NCBI RefSeq assembly: GCF_000003605.2
Contig: NW_003149765.1
Span: 1,239,177-1,259,029 of the forward strand
Length of the DNA stretch: 19,853 nucleotides
Direction of reading: 5' to 3'
Source: Saccoglossus kowalevskii
Lineage: Eukaryota > Hemichordata > Enteropneusta > Harrimaniidae
The notes beneath the pieces are model-generated. The model saw nothing but the letters and a program-made list of their open reading frames with translations. It ran no database searches and was not told the origin of the DNA. The translations under genes and the position numbers were made by a program. Positions 12,767 through 19,660 of this stretch are shown one piece after another. Numbering within the stretch: position 1 is the stretch's first letter; each line of letters begins with the position of its first letter.

Positions 12767-15700
12767 AAAAAAAAAGGTTACGAGGAGTAATAAACTAATA
12801 ACCCCATCTTATTTTAATTAGATTGTCACAAGTCTTAGAGGTAATATAGTATTAGATTATATGCAGAATTAAAGAGTGCCTTTTCTTAAGGAAACACTAG
12901 ATATGTATGTATCATAACATTACAGTGTGCAAACAGTAATACAGAATGATTTATTCATGTTGCCTAGATACTCGGATACACAGTCAGTATGGTGACAACA
13001 AATAGTAGCCAGGGACAATGGAAACAGGTGTACCCTAAAGGACATTTATCACGTCAATTAATAGATGTATTTATTGATGGTTAAAAACAGCATGGCATCC
13101 AGTCATAGTAGAATATAATAATATGACTGATTCACGCTGTTAAAAAGTACCGAGAATAATCTAATAATTCAATACAAACTTTACTTTATGATTTTTGTTA
13201 TCCTTTCAATTCAAGTTGGGAAATTGAGCATTATTTACCATAATGATCCCTTCACAGTTAACCAGATAAGCTAGTGTAGTGCTTTGCAGAGACCACAATG
13301 AAGGTAAGAGATATTGGACAAACATTGACAGACCAGAAGCATTGGCGTATACAACACACCAATCACAATGTATAATCAAACAAAATGGACAGTATTCAAC
13401 TTGAGAAGGAATGGTTTCAATATTGACATAAGCAATTGAATAAACACAGTAGTGAAATAACATTAATACTTTAAGTAATCCCAGCAGAGAAGAACTTCAC
13501 AAATTCTAAAGTCTAGTTGGATATGATTAGAAATACACAAAAAGCACTTATAATACTTAATGGACAATTGGCACAACAAAAACTTTAGGCGTCGACAATT
13601 TAAAATCAAAGGGGTGGCTGGAAGAAAAATGTTTTAAGCTAGATACTCAGAGAGAGAAAAAACAGCCTAGAAAAATAAAAATTTACAGATAAGATAGTGT
13701 GAAAAAAAAAATTGCACTGATCACACTCTTTCACTCCCCCCCCCCATGATTACAAATGGTTCACCCCCATAAAATACCAGACAGATATGCAATTAAAGCT
13801 TAATCACAGACCATTTCTTGTATAACTACTGGTAGTCAAAGTATTGGCACGGTATATAAATATTTACAGTGCTATTTAAGTATTTTTATCTAGTGAACTG
13901 CTAATCACAAACTCACCTTCTTCTTGGTGGACTTCTGTTGCCATTTTTGGACTGTTCCAATTGAGCTTGGGGTGAGGTGGACCCTCTGTCATAGGTCCCA
14001 GTGGGGGAGGATAGTGAAAGTGATGTCCCATTGTGATGCCCTTGATGCTCTGTAAGAAAAACAACAACAAGTGTATACTTTAAACATTTGTCTGTACTGC
14101 GGTATTAAGGAAGAAATATTCTCTGGATTTAATTTTAATGAATTTGACGTTGTAGGGATATTTACTAGGTTTTTAAATTAATGTTTTGTTATGAAATGTG
14201 GAAACAAGATATTCTATGGTTACATTTGAATACTGTAAAGTATATGTGTACTTTTCATTGAAAATACATTTTTTGACATTCCAATCATCAATAATCAACA
14301 AAACAAAACAAGCAAAATATCTTTTCTGTGAAAATAAATTCAGCTAAAATAAAGTATTTTTTAGTATTTACTGGGTTTTACCAGTATTGGCATACATGCG
14401 ATTAACTATCAGCATAATAGTAACATTTTCTCATTCATCCATGGCATTCTTTGAAAAGCTAAGAACAAATTTTATAATGATATACATCAGTCATCCTTAA
14501 AAAATTCACATTTTTTTCTTAATTCTTTATTTTTTATTAGTGAATTTTTGAAATGTTCAGCTTATAATGGTACACCAACTGTATTCAACTAATAGTGTTG
14601 AACACAAAGTGATTAATGATCGACAACTACATGTATAGTAAAATGAATTATTGATTAGAAGTTATTATAGTGTTGCTATAGTAACATACTGTCATCAAAC
14701 AAGGCTCAAACAATTTGGTGATAATGGTTCGCTAATTGAGCGTGGATCAACACACAAATAGGTCTTGATTGTTCTATTATACATACTGTTCTTTTCTCCT
14801 TTAATATGATACTTGTAGAATAGTTTAACAGATTTGGGAATAAAATTTATAAATAATTTACAGTGTAATAGTACTAGTAGTTTTAGCTATTTTGACCCAT
14901 CAGTGTACAAGTAGTTTTCTATATTTGGATAGAGTAATTGCTCGTAACATATGAGTGTACTTGCATGATTTCACACTGAATATATAAATTGATGTACTAT
15001 ACACTCGTTATTTTCCAGAAATTGCCACCCGATGTATGGTTGAGAAGTCTAGAATGGAGGTCTCTTAGCAAAAAACTTTACGGGTAAACTAAATTAAAAT
15101 GTTACAGTCATCATACAGTGTTTGATGTGGGTCCCACGCAGCATACTGTAAAATACTTTATTTTAGCTGGAATTAATCATTTCTTTCAGAGAAAATAAAG
15201 TATTCTACAGTACACTCACAGTTCCTCTATCACCTGATAGAGGGATAGAGCATGGAGGTAAAGGGATGGATAGAGGGACTGTGTACAGTACCGGTAGTAC
15301 TGATTGACTTTTTTATTTTCATGGCCGGGGTACAAATGTGAGTTGTTAAAAGTTATGTTATTTAGGAAACTTTATAGAGATATACCACAAATGTGATCAT
15401 ATATATTTAAAGTAAATACATGTTAGCGGGTCTCCATTCCACAAAAACATGCAAGTATAGTTCATAACCCCTGTCGTCTGAAGGCTGGTCAAGGTCAAGA
15501 ATATTTTGGCCAAGATTATTTTTAATATCATTTTATGTCTGAGAACAGACAGACTGGTTCTGTAGAAAGCAGTCAGAACAGTAACATTTACTACACTACA
15601 GTCATATTACTTGCCTGTAATCTATCAAGCCAGATTATGCATGCAACTACCAGCATCTATTCAATTGTAATTGATTATTCAATTCTTGCAAGTAAACACG

Positions 15701-17112
15701 CAACAGAGTTCAAGATTCAAAACATGAGTTTGACCTTTAACATTATAAATATTTGTATTTTATACAGTCCGTGATTCGTACATTCTGGAGTTGCGTGTTT
15801 AATTCGTGCGTTATAATACAGTAAATTGTGATATGATTGATATGATAACTATTCATCCGTTAAACAGTTAGGACATTTACTGGAGTCTTTAAAATATGTT
15901 TATTCACGAACGAATTTGGTTCTGTAAATTGAAAGAATATACATGTATGTTGTCGTCTGCAGCAGCTGTGCAACTTCCTGACAGTTAGGGAGTCTGTTTT
16001 GTCGAATGCATACTTTATTTCCAGAAAATACTATATACCGTTAGTATTTCTATAGACCTCTTTCAAACCGCAAATATAACATATTGAAGGTATGTGCTTT
16101 AAACTGGAATTACGTCAGTGCAGAAAATGAAAGACGTCAAATGGATTACCATGACCCATTATTTTGGAAGATTGTGACTGTCAAACTTGAATTACACTTT
16201 TTCTGATAAAATTGTCTGTGTAATAATGTTATACATTTAGTACACGCATTGTTCTTAATTTCTAGATTTGTTTCCCCTGTTTTTCAAGGTGTATAACTTT
16301 AGACCACTGAAATGTTGAATGTTGGATTGTGTTGTTACAATCAAAGTTGTTTCAGAGAAAATAAAAAATAGTAACTGATATACCGGTACACTGAATTTCA
16401 ACATTTTTCATTTTGAATTAAACATTTATCCCAGAGACTTTTGCAAATTACATTCAATAAGTTTTCATTGGCAAAAGGAAACCATTGAGTACAGTACCCA
16501 CAATTGTGATGAATCATGGAGATAAAAAAAGATAGCTCCATGGATGAATTTACATCGTCATGGAAATGTATTCAAAATGCTTCAAATTGTAATTGTTTGT
16601 GGATATATATTAGAATATTACAATTTATACAAGTAGTATTCAATATTACTTATAAGTAATATTACTTACTATATTGTTACTACAGTTTGGTTCCAAATGT
16701 TTAAATTGCAAAAGCATCTATATTTTCATGTTGTAAAAACATTGTCACAATGGGTCATAAGCCACACACTGACCATTGTGAATTCTATACAGACAGAGCT
16801 GTATTCATCCACTAAATGCATTATAATCGGTTTGAAATCTGTGAAAGGTAATATGTATAAAAACATGGATTTCTGAAATTCAGTGCATTTCTATACATGA
16901 TGTAAAATATATATGAATCATAATCATAATTGTAACTTGCCTAATTTTCTAGTGATCTCATAAATATATGATGTGGTTAAGTTTCTCGCTGTGGGACTGT
17001 AGTTATTTGCAATGGAATCACTGACATGGCGGCAAAACTTCAATTCTTTGAATGGTGCAGCTTGAGTCCAAGAGCCTCTCTGTAATATCTTTGGTTTTTC
17101 ACTGAATGCAGG
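937..17112 (-). CDS. DNAH12: Dynein axonemal heavy chain, DNAH12-like, N-terminal part (ten exons, both ends incomplete)
   Basis: The gene model joins ten minus-strand exons: 17112-16941, 14049-13917, 11400-10979, 10074-9909, 9568-9427, 8830-8595, 7792-7597, 6401-6198, 2542-2289 and 1141-937. Lengths are 172, 133, 422, 166, 142, 236, 196, 204, 254 and 205 bases, and all nine junctions keep frame, giving 710 residues with no stop. Residues from about 299 on follow the order of conserved tail blocks of inner-arm dynein heavy chains. This tail carries subunits and anchors the motor to the axoneme. The family is normally about 3,000 to 4,500 residues, so the linker, AAA+ ring and stalk lie off-window. 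Dynein class is well supported. DNAH12 rather than DNAH3 or DNAH7 rests on remembered human sequences, such as the LMSN block followed by a basic pair, and is only moderately sure. Confidence 0.85.
1142..2288 (-). other. Intron between exons I and J
   Basis: GT-AG intron of 1147 bases with no second open stretch. It holds a run of 15 G on the plus strand (C in the transcript) at 1410-1424 and many A and T runs. Nothing else stands out. Confidence 0.8.
1410..1424. repeat. Poly-G tract (15 G)
   Basis: An uninterrupted run of 15 G on the plus strand inside an intron, so C-rich in the dynein transcript. Homopolymer runs of this length are prone to length change and to sequencing error. Confidence 0.9.
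2289..2542 (-). CDS. DNAH12: Dynein heavy chain exon I, tail block
   Basis: The exon lies between acceptor TTGCGACTTGCAG and donor GTGAGT, with 84 codons plus two bases (residues 558-641). It encodes FTPSFDSIVERLYEII, matching the family 'F-x-P-[ST/P]-F-x-D/S-[LIY]-...-[VI]' block, then TMVHSVENLPRVENQLFHEV, a helix ending in the conserved 'P-R-[VIL]-E' segment, and then TAKQRLKEVIIKNSWGPK. ENLPR occurs twice 12 residues apart. The trailing AG plus A from exon J gives Arg. Confidence 0.93.
2702..2742. repeat. Two-part hairpin
   Basis: TTGCTATT at 2702-2709 pairs with AATAGCAA at 2735-2742, and CTGAA at 2714-2718 pairs with TTCAG at 2726-2730 inside it. The loop resembles the GCTGAAAA seen near the ends of the TA-flanked MITEs, so this may be a remnant of one. 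Confidence 0.55.
3023..3049. repeat. 8-bp hairpin
   Basis: ACCTGTAC at 3023-3030 pairs perfectly with GTACAGGT at 3042-3049 around an 11-base AT-rich loop in the intron. Confidence 0.6.
3301..3487. repeat. Imperfect tandem duplication, about 91-bp unit
   Basis: A unit starting ACCCCATGAGTTAATAAAG at 3301 is followed by a second starting ACCTCATGAGTTAATAAAG at 3392. The copies share the following AAATTAT-CAATAAT-AGAACTGACAA segment and then diverge with small indels around the TGATAA and TGTAATAA parts. It is an old local duplication in an intron. Confidence 0.8.
4803..5166. mobile_element. TA-flanked MITE, largest copy of the CTGTAAAA family
   Basis: The left end TACTGTAAAACATGTT at 4803 is inverted at the right end as ACATGTTTTACAGTA, ending at 5166. 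Inside, the left arm GCAATTTTAGCGAA matches the right arm TCGCTAAATTTGC in inverse, so the terminal repeats reach about 50 bases with gaps. TA at each end fits the TA target duplication of Tc1/mariner-type elements. There is no transposase reading frame, so it is non-autonomous. Confidence 0.75.
5250..5271. repeat. (TA)n microsatellite
   Basis: About 11 uninterrupted AT dinucleotides in the intron between exons H and I. Confidence 0.85.
6198..6401 (-). CDS. DNAH12: Dynein heavy chain exon H, F-x-S-V-A-x-L-M-S block
   Basis: The exon lies between acceptor TTCATCTTTAG and donor GTAAAGT, is exactly 68 codons long and is phase 0 at both ends (residues 490-557). It begins IFRMNQ and carries MDHFFGSVAMLMSNCLR, the clearest family signature in the window (compare 'F-[FY]-x-[CS]-[VA]-[AS]-x-L-M-[ST]-x-Q-L' in DNAH3/7/12). 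It continues RRSIYDLVELLEQY and ends RLPVVEHIITFFM. A second AG eight bases inside the exon would shift the frame and hit a stop, so the upstream AG is the acceptor. Loss of the usual Gln before Leu (Cys here) is unusual. Confidence 0.93.
6642..6654. repeat. Poly-G tract (13 G)
   Basis: A run of 13 G on the plus strand within the intron, followed by a T-rich stretch. As at 1410-1424, it is C-rich in the transcript. Confidence 0.9.
7540..7565. repeat. 9-bp hairpin near a splice donor
   Basis: GGTACTGTA at 7540-7548 pairs perfectly with TACAGTACC at 7557-7565 around an 8-base loop. It lies 30 to 56 bases into the intron after exon G. Its TACTGTA core resembles the ends of the nearby TA-flanked MITEs. 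Confidence 0.7.
7597..7792 (-). CDS. DNAH12: Dynein heavy chain exon G, tail block
   Basis: The exon lies between acceptor ATTGTCACAG and donor GTAAGA, with one base plus 65 codons (residues 425-489). It encodes YESFRLIDIPGLKSIMP, then a charged helical stretch (EEFHEHVKKSSAKGAKRLKD), then EWLKECATILNEHRDAIEEW and MPKDE. In family tails this place holds an 'LRLVD/LLDF' strand, then a helix with a conserved W (W-[FYL]-x-x) followed by a short loop before the next exon. The W of DEWLKE fits that residue. The exon ends in phase 0. Confidence 0.9.
7793..8594 (-). other. Intron between exons F and G
   Basis: GT-AG intron of 802 bases. About a quarter is the MITE at 8236-8436, and the rest is AT-rich with no open stretch of interest. 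Confidence 0.8.
8236..8436. mobile_element. TA-flanked MITE, CTGTAAAA family
   Basis: The left end TACTGTAAAATATTTTATTT at 8236 is followed by TAGCTGAAAA. The right end carries AGATAAAATAATTCACAGTA, ending at 8436, the imperfect inverse. The length is about 201 bases with TA at both ends. The terminal sequence is shared with the elements at 14231, 15144 and 4803. There is no coding capacity. Confidence 0.7.
8595..8830 (-). CDS. DNAH12: Dynein heavy chain exon F, tail block with S-[VI]-K-K motif
   Basis: The exon lies between acceptor CATATCACCAG and donor GTAAGT, with 78 codons plus two bases (residues 346-423). It carries SVKKAMLDYILKDP, which matches the 'S-x-K-K/R-x-x-x-D-Y-[IV]-L-x-D-P' signature of the DNAH3/7/12 tails. 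It continues with ERLGIPLPEK, then a PW pair (FPWAYAVISARRF) at the place of the family 'PWH' motif, and ends ITHPVMSAVLYLW. The usual His after PW is replaced by Ala here. The last two bases join one base of exon G to give Lys. This is among the most clearly dynein-like exons in the window. Confidence 0.92.
8831..9426 (-). other. Intron between exons E and F
   Basis: GT-AG intron of 596 bases, phase 0. A 35-base stretch at 9041-9075 resembles 5723-5757 (shared GGAAATTATGT core) and may be a dispersed repeat. A plus-strand open stretch at 9148-9342 has no recognisable product. Confidence 0.75.
9427..9568 (-). CDS. DNAH12: Dynein heavy chain exon E, first conserved tail block
   Basis: The exon lies between acceptor TTTATTCCAG and donor GTATGA, with one base then 47 codons (residues 299-345). 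It encodes YYSLIERSIEP, then HMVAPLSKEWIQG, then NFVPKALKADHLKEALKDV. This matches the first block shared by DNAH3, DNAH7 and DNAH12 tails: an aromatic pair, a short helix, a V-[AP]-P element, an E/D-W pair, then a helix ending in a proline-marked 'P-x-x-L' turn. The block lies at the start of the tail that attaches the motor to the doublet microtubule. It ends in phase 0 and continues as E-EMRFYY in exon F. Confidence 0.88.
9569..9908 (-). other. Intron between exons D and E
   Basis: Short GT-AG intron of 340 bases, AT-rich, with no repeat or reading frame that stands out. Confidence 0.75.
9909..10074 (-). CDS. DNAH12: Dynein heavy chain exon D, end of the N-terminal extension
   Basis: The exon lies between acceptor AACTTTTCAG and donor GTAGGG. 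Two bases, 54 codons and two bases give residues 244-297 plus split codons. The segment moves from Ser/Gly-rich (VPDSSPSGGKANF) to a charged and proline-rich stretch (RLREHDEETLAVLSMEFPP, then RPTTPDEQDLD). The last split codon, AG + G, gives Arg and leads straight into the conserved YYSLIERS block of exon E. No complete minus-strand frame of this exon was long enough to stand out alone. It is recognised by its splice sites and by phase agreement on both sides. Confidence 0.75.
10075..10978 (-). other. Intron between exons C and D
   Basis: GT-AG intron of 904 bases, split after the first base of an Asp codon. The hAT-like MITE at 10214-10582 fills about 40 percent of it. Confidence 0.75.
10214..10582. 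mobile_element. hAT-like MITE with 8-bp target duplication
   Basis: The 369-base element is flanked by identical 8-bp direct repeats ATCAGATG at 10206-10213 and 10583-10590. Its ends are inverted repeats: left AGAGTGCCCTCTAAGCAG, and right (inverse) CAGAGTGCTCTCTAACAG. An 8-bp duplication and an end starting CAGAG fit the hAT superfamily. The first C seems lost on the left end. There is no transposase, so it moved in trans. It is inserted in the intron between exons C and D. Confidence 0.78.
10979..11400 (-). CDS. DNAH12: Dynein heavy chain exon C, long Ser/Pro/Asn-rich exon
   Basis: This is the longest exon, 422 bases, between acceptor CCTTCCCAG and donor GTAATT. It adds residues 103-242 plus two split codons. 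The sequence is rich in Ser, Thr, Pro, Gly, Asn and Gln, for example TPLSSPRQHHANGLNGDN, NGYPQPSPRNGYSHTASR and QFPPSVQAYPPPGS. No fold or domain is apparent and it is probably disordered. SP, TP and RTSSRP-type motifs make it a plausible phosphorylation target, but that is inference. The final G joins AT of exon D to make Asp. Parts of the exon are also open in other minus-strand frames, which are shadows. As I recall them, mammalian DNAH12 tails have no extension of this kind. Confidence 0.78.
12704..12764. repeat. (CA)n microsatellite, about 30 units
   Basis: 61 uninterrupted bases of CA repeat (TG in the dynein transcript), followed by an A run. Pure repeats of this length are usually polymorphic. 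Confidence 0.97.
13736..13745. repeat. Poly-C tract (10 C)
   Basis: A run of 10 C on the plus strand inside the intron, so G-rich in the dynein transcript, opposite to the two poly-G tracts. Confidence 0.85.
13917..14049 (-). CDS. DNAH12: Dynein heavy chain exon B, low-complexity N-terminal extension
   Basis: The exon lies between an acceptor TTTTTCTTACAG and a donor GTGAGT. Two leading bases, 43 codons and two trailing bases give residues 59-101 plus two split codons. In the phase fixed by both neighbours it encodes a Ser/Gly/Pro/Asn-rich stretch starting HQGHHNGTSLSLSSPTG and ending NGNRSPPRR. Another frame is also open right across the exon and reads GHHFHYPPPLGPMTEG, but that frame does not join to exon C. 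No domain is visible, and the composition suggests a disordered segment. The assignment depends on phase continuity with exon C (AG + T = Ser), whose own frame is continuous down to the conserved dynein tail. Confidence 0.65.
14231..14366. mobile_element. TA-flanked MITE, CTGTAAAA family, degraded copy
   Basis: The left end TACTGTAAAGTATATGTG starts at 14231. The right end carries CAGCTAAAATAAAGTATTTT then TTAGTA, ending at 14366, the imperfect inverse of the family end TACTGTAAAATACTTTATTT. The length is about 136 bases, with no coding capacity. Confidence 0.6.
15144..15212. mobile_element. TA-flanked MITE, shortest and best-paired copy
   Basis: TACTGTAAAATACTTTATTT at 15144 is mirrored by AAATAAAGTATTCTACAGTA ending at 15212, with one mismatch in 20 and a loop of about 29 bases. 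The whole 69-base unit is close to a foldback hairpin and gives the clearest view of the family ends. Confidence 0.78.
15217..15283. repeat. Nested inverted repeats
   Basis: CCTCTATCA at 15224-15232 pairs with TGATAGAGG at 15235-15243 around two bases. A wider pair, CACAGTTCCTCTATC at 15217-15231 and GATAGAGGGACTGTG at 15269-15283, matches with one mismatch. The two alternatives compete for the same left arm. It starts four bases after the MITE at 15144-15212. Confidence 0.7.
16642..16663. repeat. Perfect 22-bp palindrome
   Basis: AATATTACTTA followed at once by its exact inverse, with no loop, centred between 16652 and 16653. It is intronic, about 280 bases after exon A in transcript order. 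Confidence 0.85.
16746..16780. repeat. Imperfect inverted repeat
   Basis: CACAATGGGTCA at 16746-16757 and TGACCATTGTG at 16770-16780 pair with a single extra G. It is a minor intronic feature. Confidence 0.5.
16941..17112 (-). CDS. DNAH12: Dynein heavy chain exon A, first exon identified (GC donor)
   Basis: The exon follows a strong acceptor (pyrimidine tract ending TTCTCCCCTCAG) and starts in phase 0. It encodes residues 1-57, including SWTQAAPFKE and NYSPTARNLTTSYIYE, and leaves one base. No GT donor fits. The exon ends TTAG followed by GCAAGTTA, the best consensus for a GC-AG intron. The single leftover G plus AG from the next exon makes a Glu codon, so the phase agrees with exon B. No in-frame ATG precedes it: a TGA lies upstream in frame inside the presumed intron, so the start must be in another exon. 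I do not recognise the residues as a known domain. Support is splice signals, open frame and phase, which makes it weaker than the downstream exons. Confidence 0.6.
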
Positions 17113-17619
17113 CTGAGGGGAGAACAATGCACATCAGATTTTAAATACATGTGTCAGATTTAAGTCAATAATGGGGTGCAAATAGATGAACCTCTGCTAT
17201 ATGGTGAGAAAAAACTAGTAAGAGTGTTTATTTTGTTATTTGTCATGAACGTTTCTTGTGTGACTTGTCAGCTTTTTATACACCAGAAGTTTATAACAAG
17301 TAGAACCGAGTACATGCACTAGAAATCTGACTTCAATCATGCAGAAATACTCAAATATATACAGGTGGGGAGTTCAGTTTTCAAGTGTATACTTATATAT
17401 GTCCTATCTCATCTGTAAGATTTCCTACACTAATATTGACTGGCAATGCAAGCAATAGCATACGTGCAACATCTCCTACCACAAGTGAACATGGATCACC
17501 CCCAATTTACCCCGGTACTGTTCTTTGTGTAAATTGCACTATGACTGGGTGCCAATGGAAATGAAACTTACCCAAATATGGTGAAAATGGATAAGTGTTA
17601 TACTACATATATCGGTATG

Positions 17620-17832
17620 TAGACTGGCCCAGCTGAGGTAATTTTTTTTCAGTTAAATGATAAAAAAAATTGGAAAAAATAGTTTTGTGAAAGGTGGGGT
17701 GAACACGAAACTACCAGAGTCTGGGTGATTTCGCGGTTACAGGGGACTTCGCGTTAACACCTCCATTTTGCTATTTTTTTTATTTAATTTTAAATTTAAA
17801 AAAAAATAAATCACCCAGTCTGTGCCAGTCTA
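17620..17832. mobile_element. MITE with 9-bp target duplication
   Basis: The 213-base element starts TAGACTGGCCCAGCTGAGGT and ends, read in inverse, TAGACTGGCACAGACTGGGT. The inverted ends run on into ATTT and A/T tracts for about 30 bases. Identical direct repeats ATCGGTATG flank it at 17611-17619 and 17833-17841. A second inner arm, CTGGGTGATTT at 17721-17731, is the inverse of AAATCACCCAG at 17808-17818. A 9-bp duplication suggests a Mutator-like origin, but the superfamily is uncertain. It has no coding capacity. Confidence 0.8.
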
Positions 17833-19660
17833 ATCGGTATGTAAAGATCACATTTAAATTTACGTTCAGAAATGATCTGTATGCTGTGGATTTAAATTTC
17901 AAAACAATTGACCAAAAAGGAGAACATAATAACCATCACAACAAGGCATTTTGTTCATCAGAAAGTTTACAAACCATTAAATGTATGGTTAATGTGTATA
18001 TAAATTGGTGCACAGCTCAGCGATCCTCGATTTACCCAACTACTGTATTATGCAACATGTTTTCAACATAGATGAACTTTTAGTACTTTGAATCCTGGTG
18101 ACCCTAAGCCTTGTTGGGAATTGTGGGCTATTATTGTCCACTTTTGTAAGCAGTGAACAGTTGCCATTATATACATGTAAACAAAACACACCTGTGAGAA
18201 AAAAACACTTTGGTAACAGTCTGCTAAACTGTATTCAAATCAATATATTAATTAATTACATGTAATTGAAAATGCAACACCTTGACAAATTTCAAATATT
18301 TTTCTTTAGAATAACTACGGAGAAATTTCATGGACACAAAAATGCATGGCACATTGTAGTTTCTATAAATACCCTGTTGCTGGCAACTTTAATTGACATA
18401 CAAGTGATATTTATGCAAAGTACTATTATCACTGTTTGTTTTTTTTGTATTTTTTTCAGTGATTGGGAATGAAATAAAGAACATCATATGCACTCCTCTT
18501 GTGGTATTTCAAATCACAGTTACTAGAAGAATTTATCTAGTAACCATGTTGAAATGTTTAAACATTATCAACAAAGTGTTCCCATCTTCAAAACCGTGCC
18601 AGCGATTTTTATCTTAAATGGAACGAGAGACAAAAAAACAAACTCATTTCTACCATGTAGCCATGACACCATTTTTTTACACTGACTCATGACTGTGTAA
18701 CTTATTTTGAATCCAATGCTGTATTCACAGGCTGCCGAACATCATATTTAATATAAAGACAAAAGAGTATATATATAAATACACTTTACTTTAAAGGTTC
18801 ATCTCATATCTCTAATTTATAATATCAGGTGATTGGTAGAAGAAAAATAACTAAGTTTATTCAATATGTTCACAGTGAGCGACAAATCCATATCTCATTG
18901 ATGATCTCCCATTCCAGTGACCATGAAGGTCTTCAGATTGGGTTATATATTTAATAAAACATTAACCTTATCAATCTTCAAGACCTTAACTGACTTTTAA
19001 GTAATTGGCTACATGAGAGATAATTGAAAAATATAATGATGTAGGTGTGGTCCAGCTGTCATCAGTATATAACTGTGATATGAGATCCAAGCCTACCAGT
19101 ACTACGAACTCAATACTACATATGCAAGTATCTCTGATAAAATTATCAAGCTATATTCCATATATTTTTGCTTTTTGCTTGAAAATATTCACCATGGATA
19201 AGTATGTATTTGTTTTCTTAACTGTGCAGTATAATTCTTCTAAAAATAGCAGTTGCTTTAAAGTGGATTGTTGAATTGAGAAACTGTGTGTACACTTGAG
19301 TGTGTTCAACTTCAAGTGGAGGGGGGTCAAAGTCACATTGTTGATATGTATTCATGGCCAAACAAACACAGGTTGCTTGGCAACCATTTATAATGTACAA
19401 TTGTATACTAGAAGGCGTGTGAGGGGAGGTTCACATGCAATTCCACCACACCACTTTCATTGTAATGATGAAAGAAAACTGATGCAAGTTTATCAGTGCA
19501 CATCGAAATTGGATATACTCATATACTCAGCTATTGTACATAGATGGCATTAGGTAGTTTTAGTAGAAAAGTAATTCTAATTAAACTACCTAGTATCACT
19601 AAATTGTGATTAATCTGAAATTGTGTTGATTATCGTAGAAGGAGTAGTAGTGGTGATAAT

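Larger units (their letters stand above)
11401..13916 (-). other. Long intron between exons B and C
   Basis: GT-AG intron of 2516 bases. It holds (CA)30 at 12704-12764 and a C run at 13736-13745. Plus-strand and minus-strand open stretches around 11495-11834 and 13206-13463 have no recognisable product. A segment near 11852 (TTAGAGAGCAC) resembles the right end of the hAT-like MITE, but no partner end was found. Confidence 0.7.
14050..16940 (-). other. Long intron between exons A and B, apparently GC-AG
   Basis: Intron of 2891 bases if exons A and B are adjacent. The donor is TTAG followed by GCAAGTTA, and the acceptor is TTTTTCTTACAG. The single leftover base fits the two leading bases of exon B. 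It contains the small MITEs at 14231-14366 and 15144-15212, a nested inverted repeat at 15217-15283 and a perfect 22-bp palindrome at 16642-16663. An unseen small exon cannot be excluded. Confidence 0.55.

Noticed and set aside
13206-13463. Minus-strand open stretch of 85 codons in the exon B-C intron
   Set aside because: Hydrophobic mixed sequence with no motif. Inserting it would break the proven phase between exons B and C.
17561-17612. Upstream exon ending at the donor GTAAGTTT near 17571
   Set aside because: The donor is good, but the preceding frame in the required phase reads SITLIHFHHIW with no ATG or convincing acceptor.
18890-18960. Open minus-strand stretch that looks mildly coding
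   Set aside because: No donor follows it in a workable phase and no family resemblance is seen.
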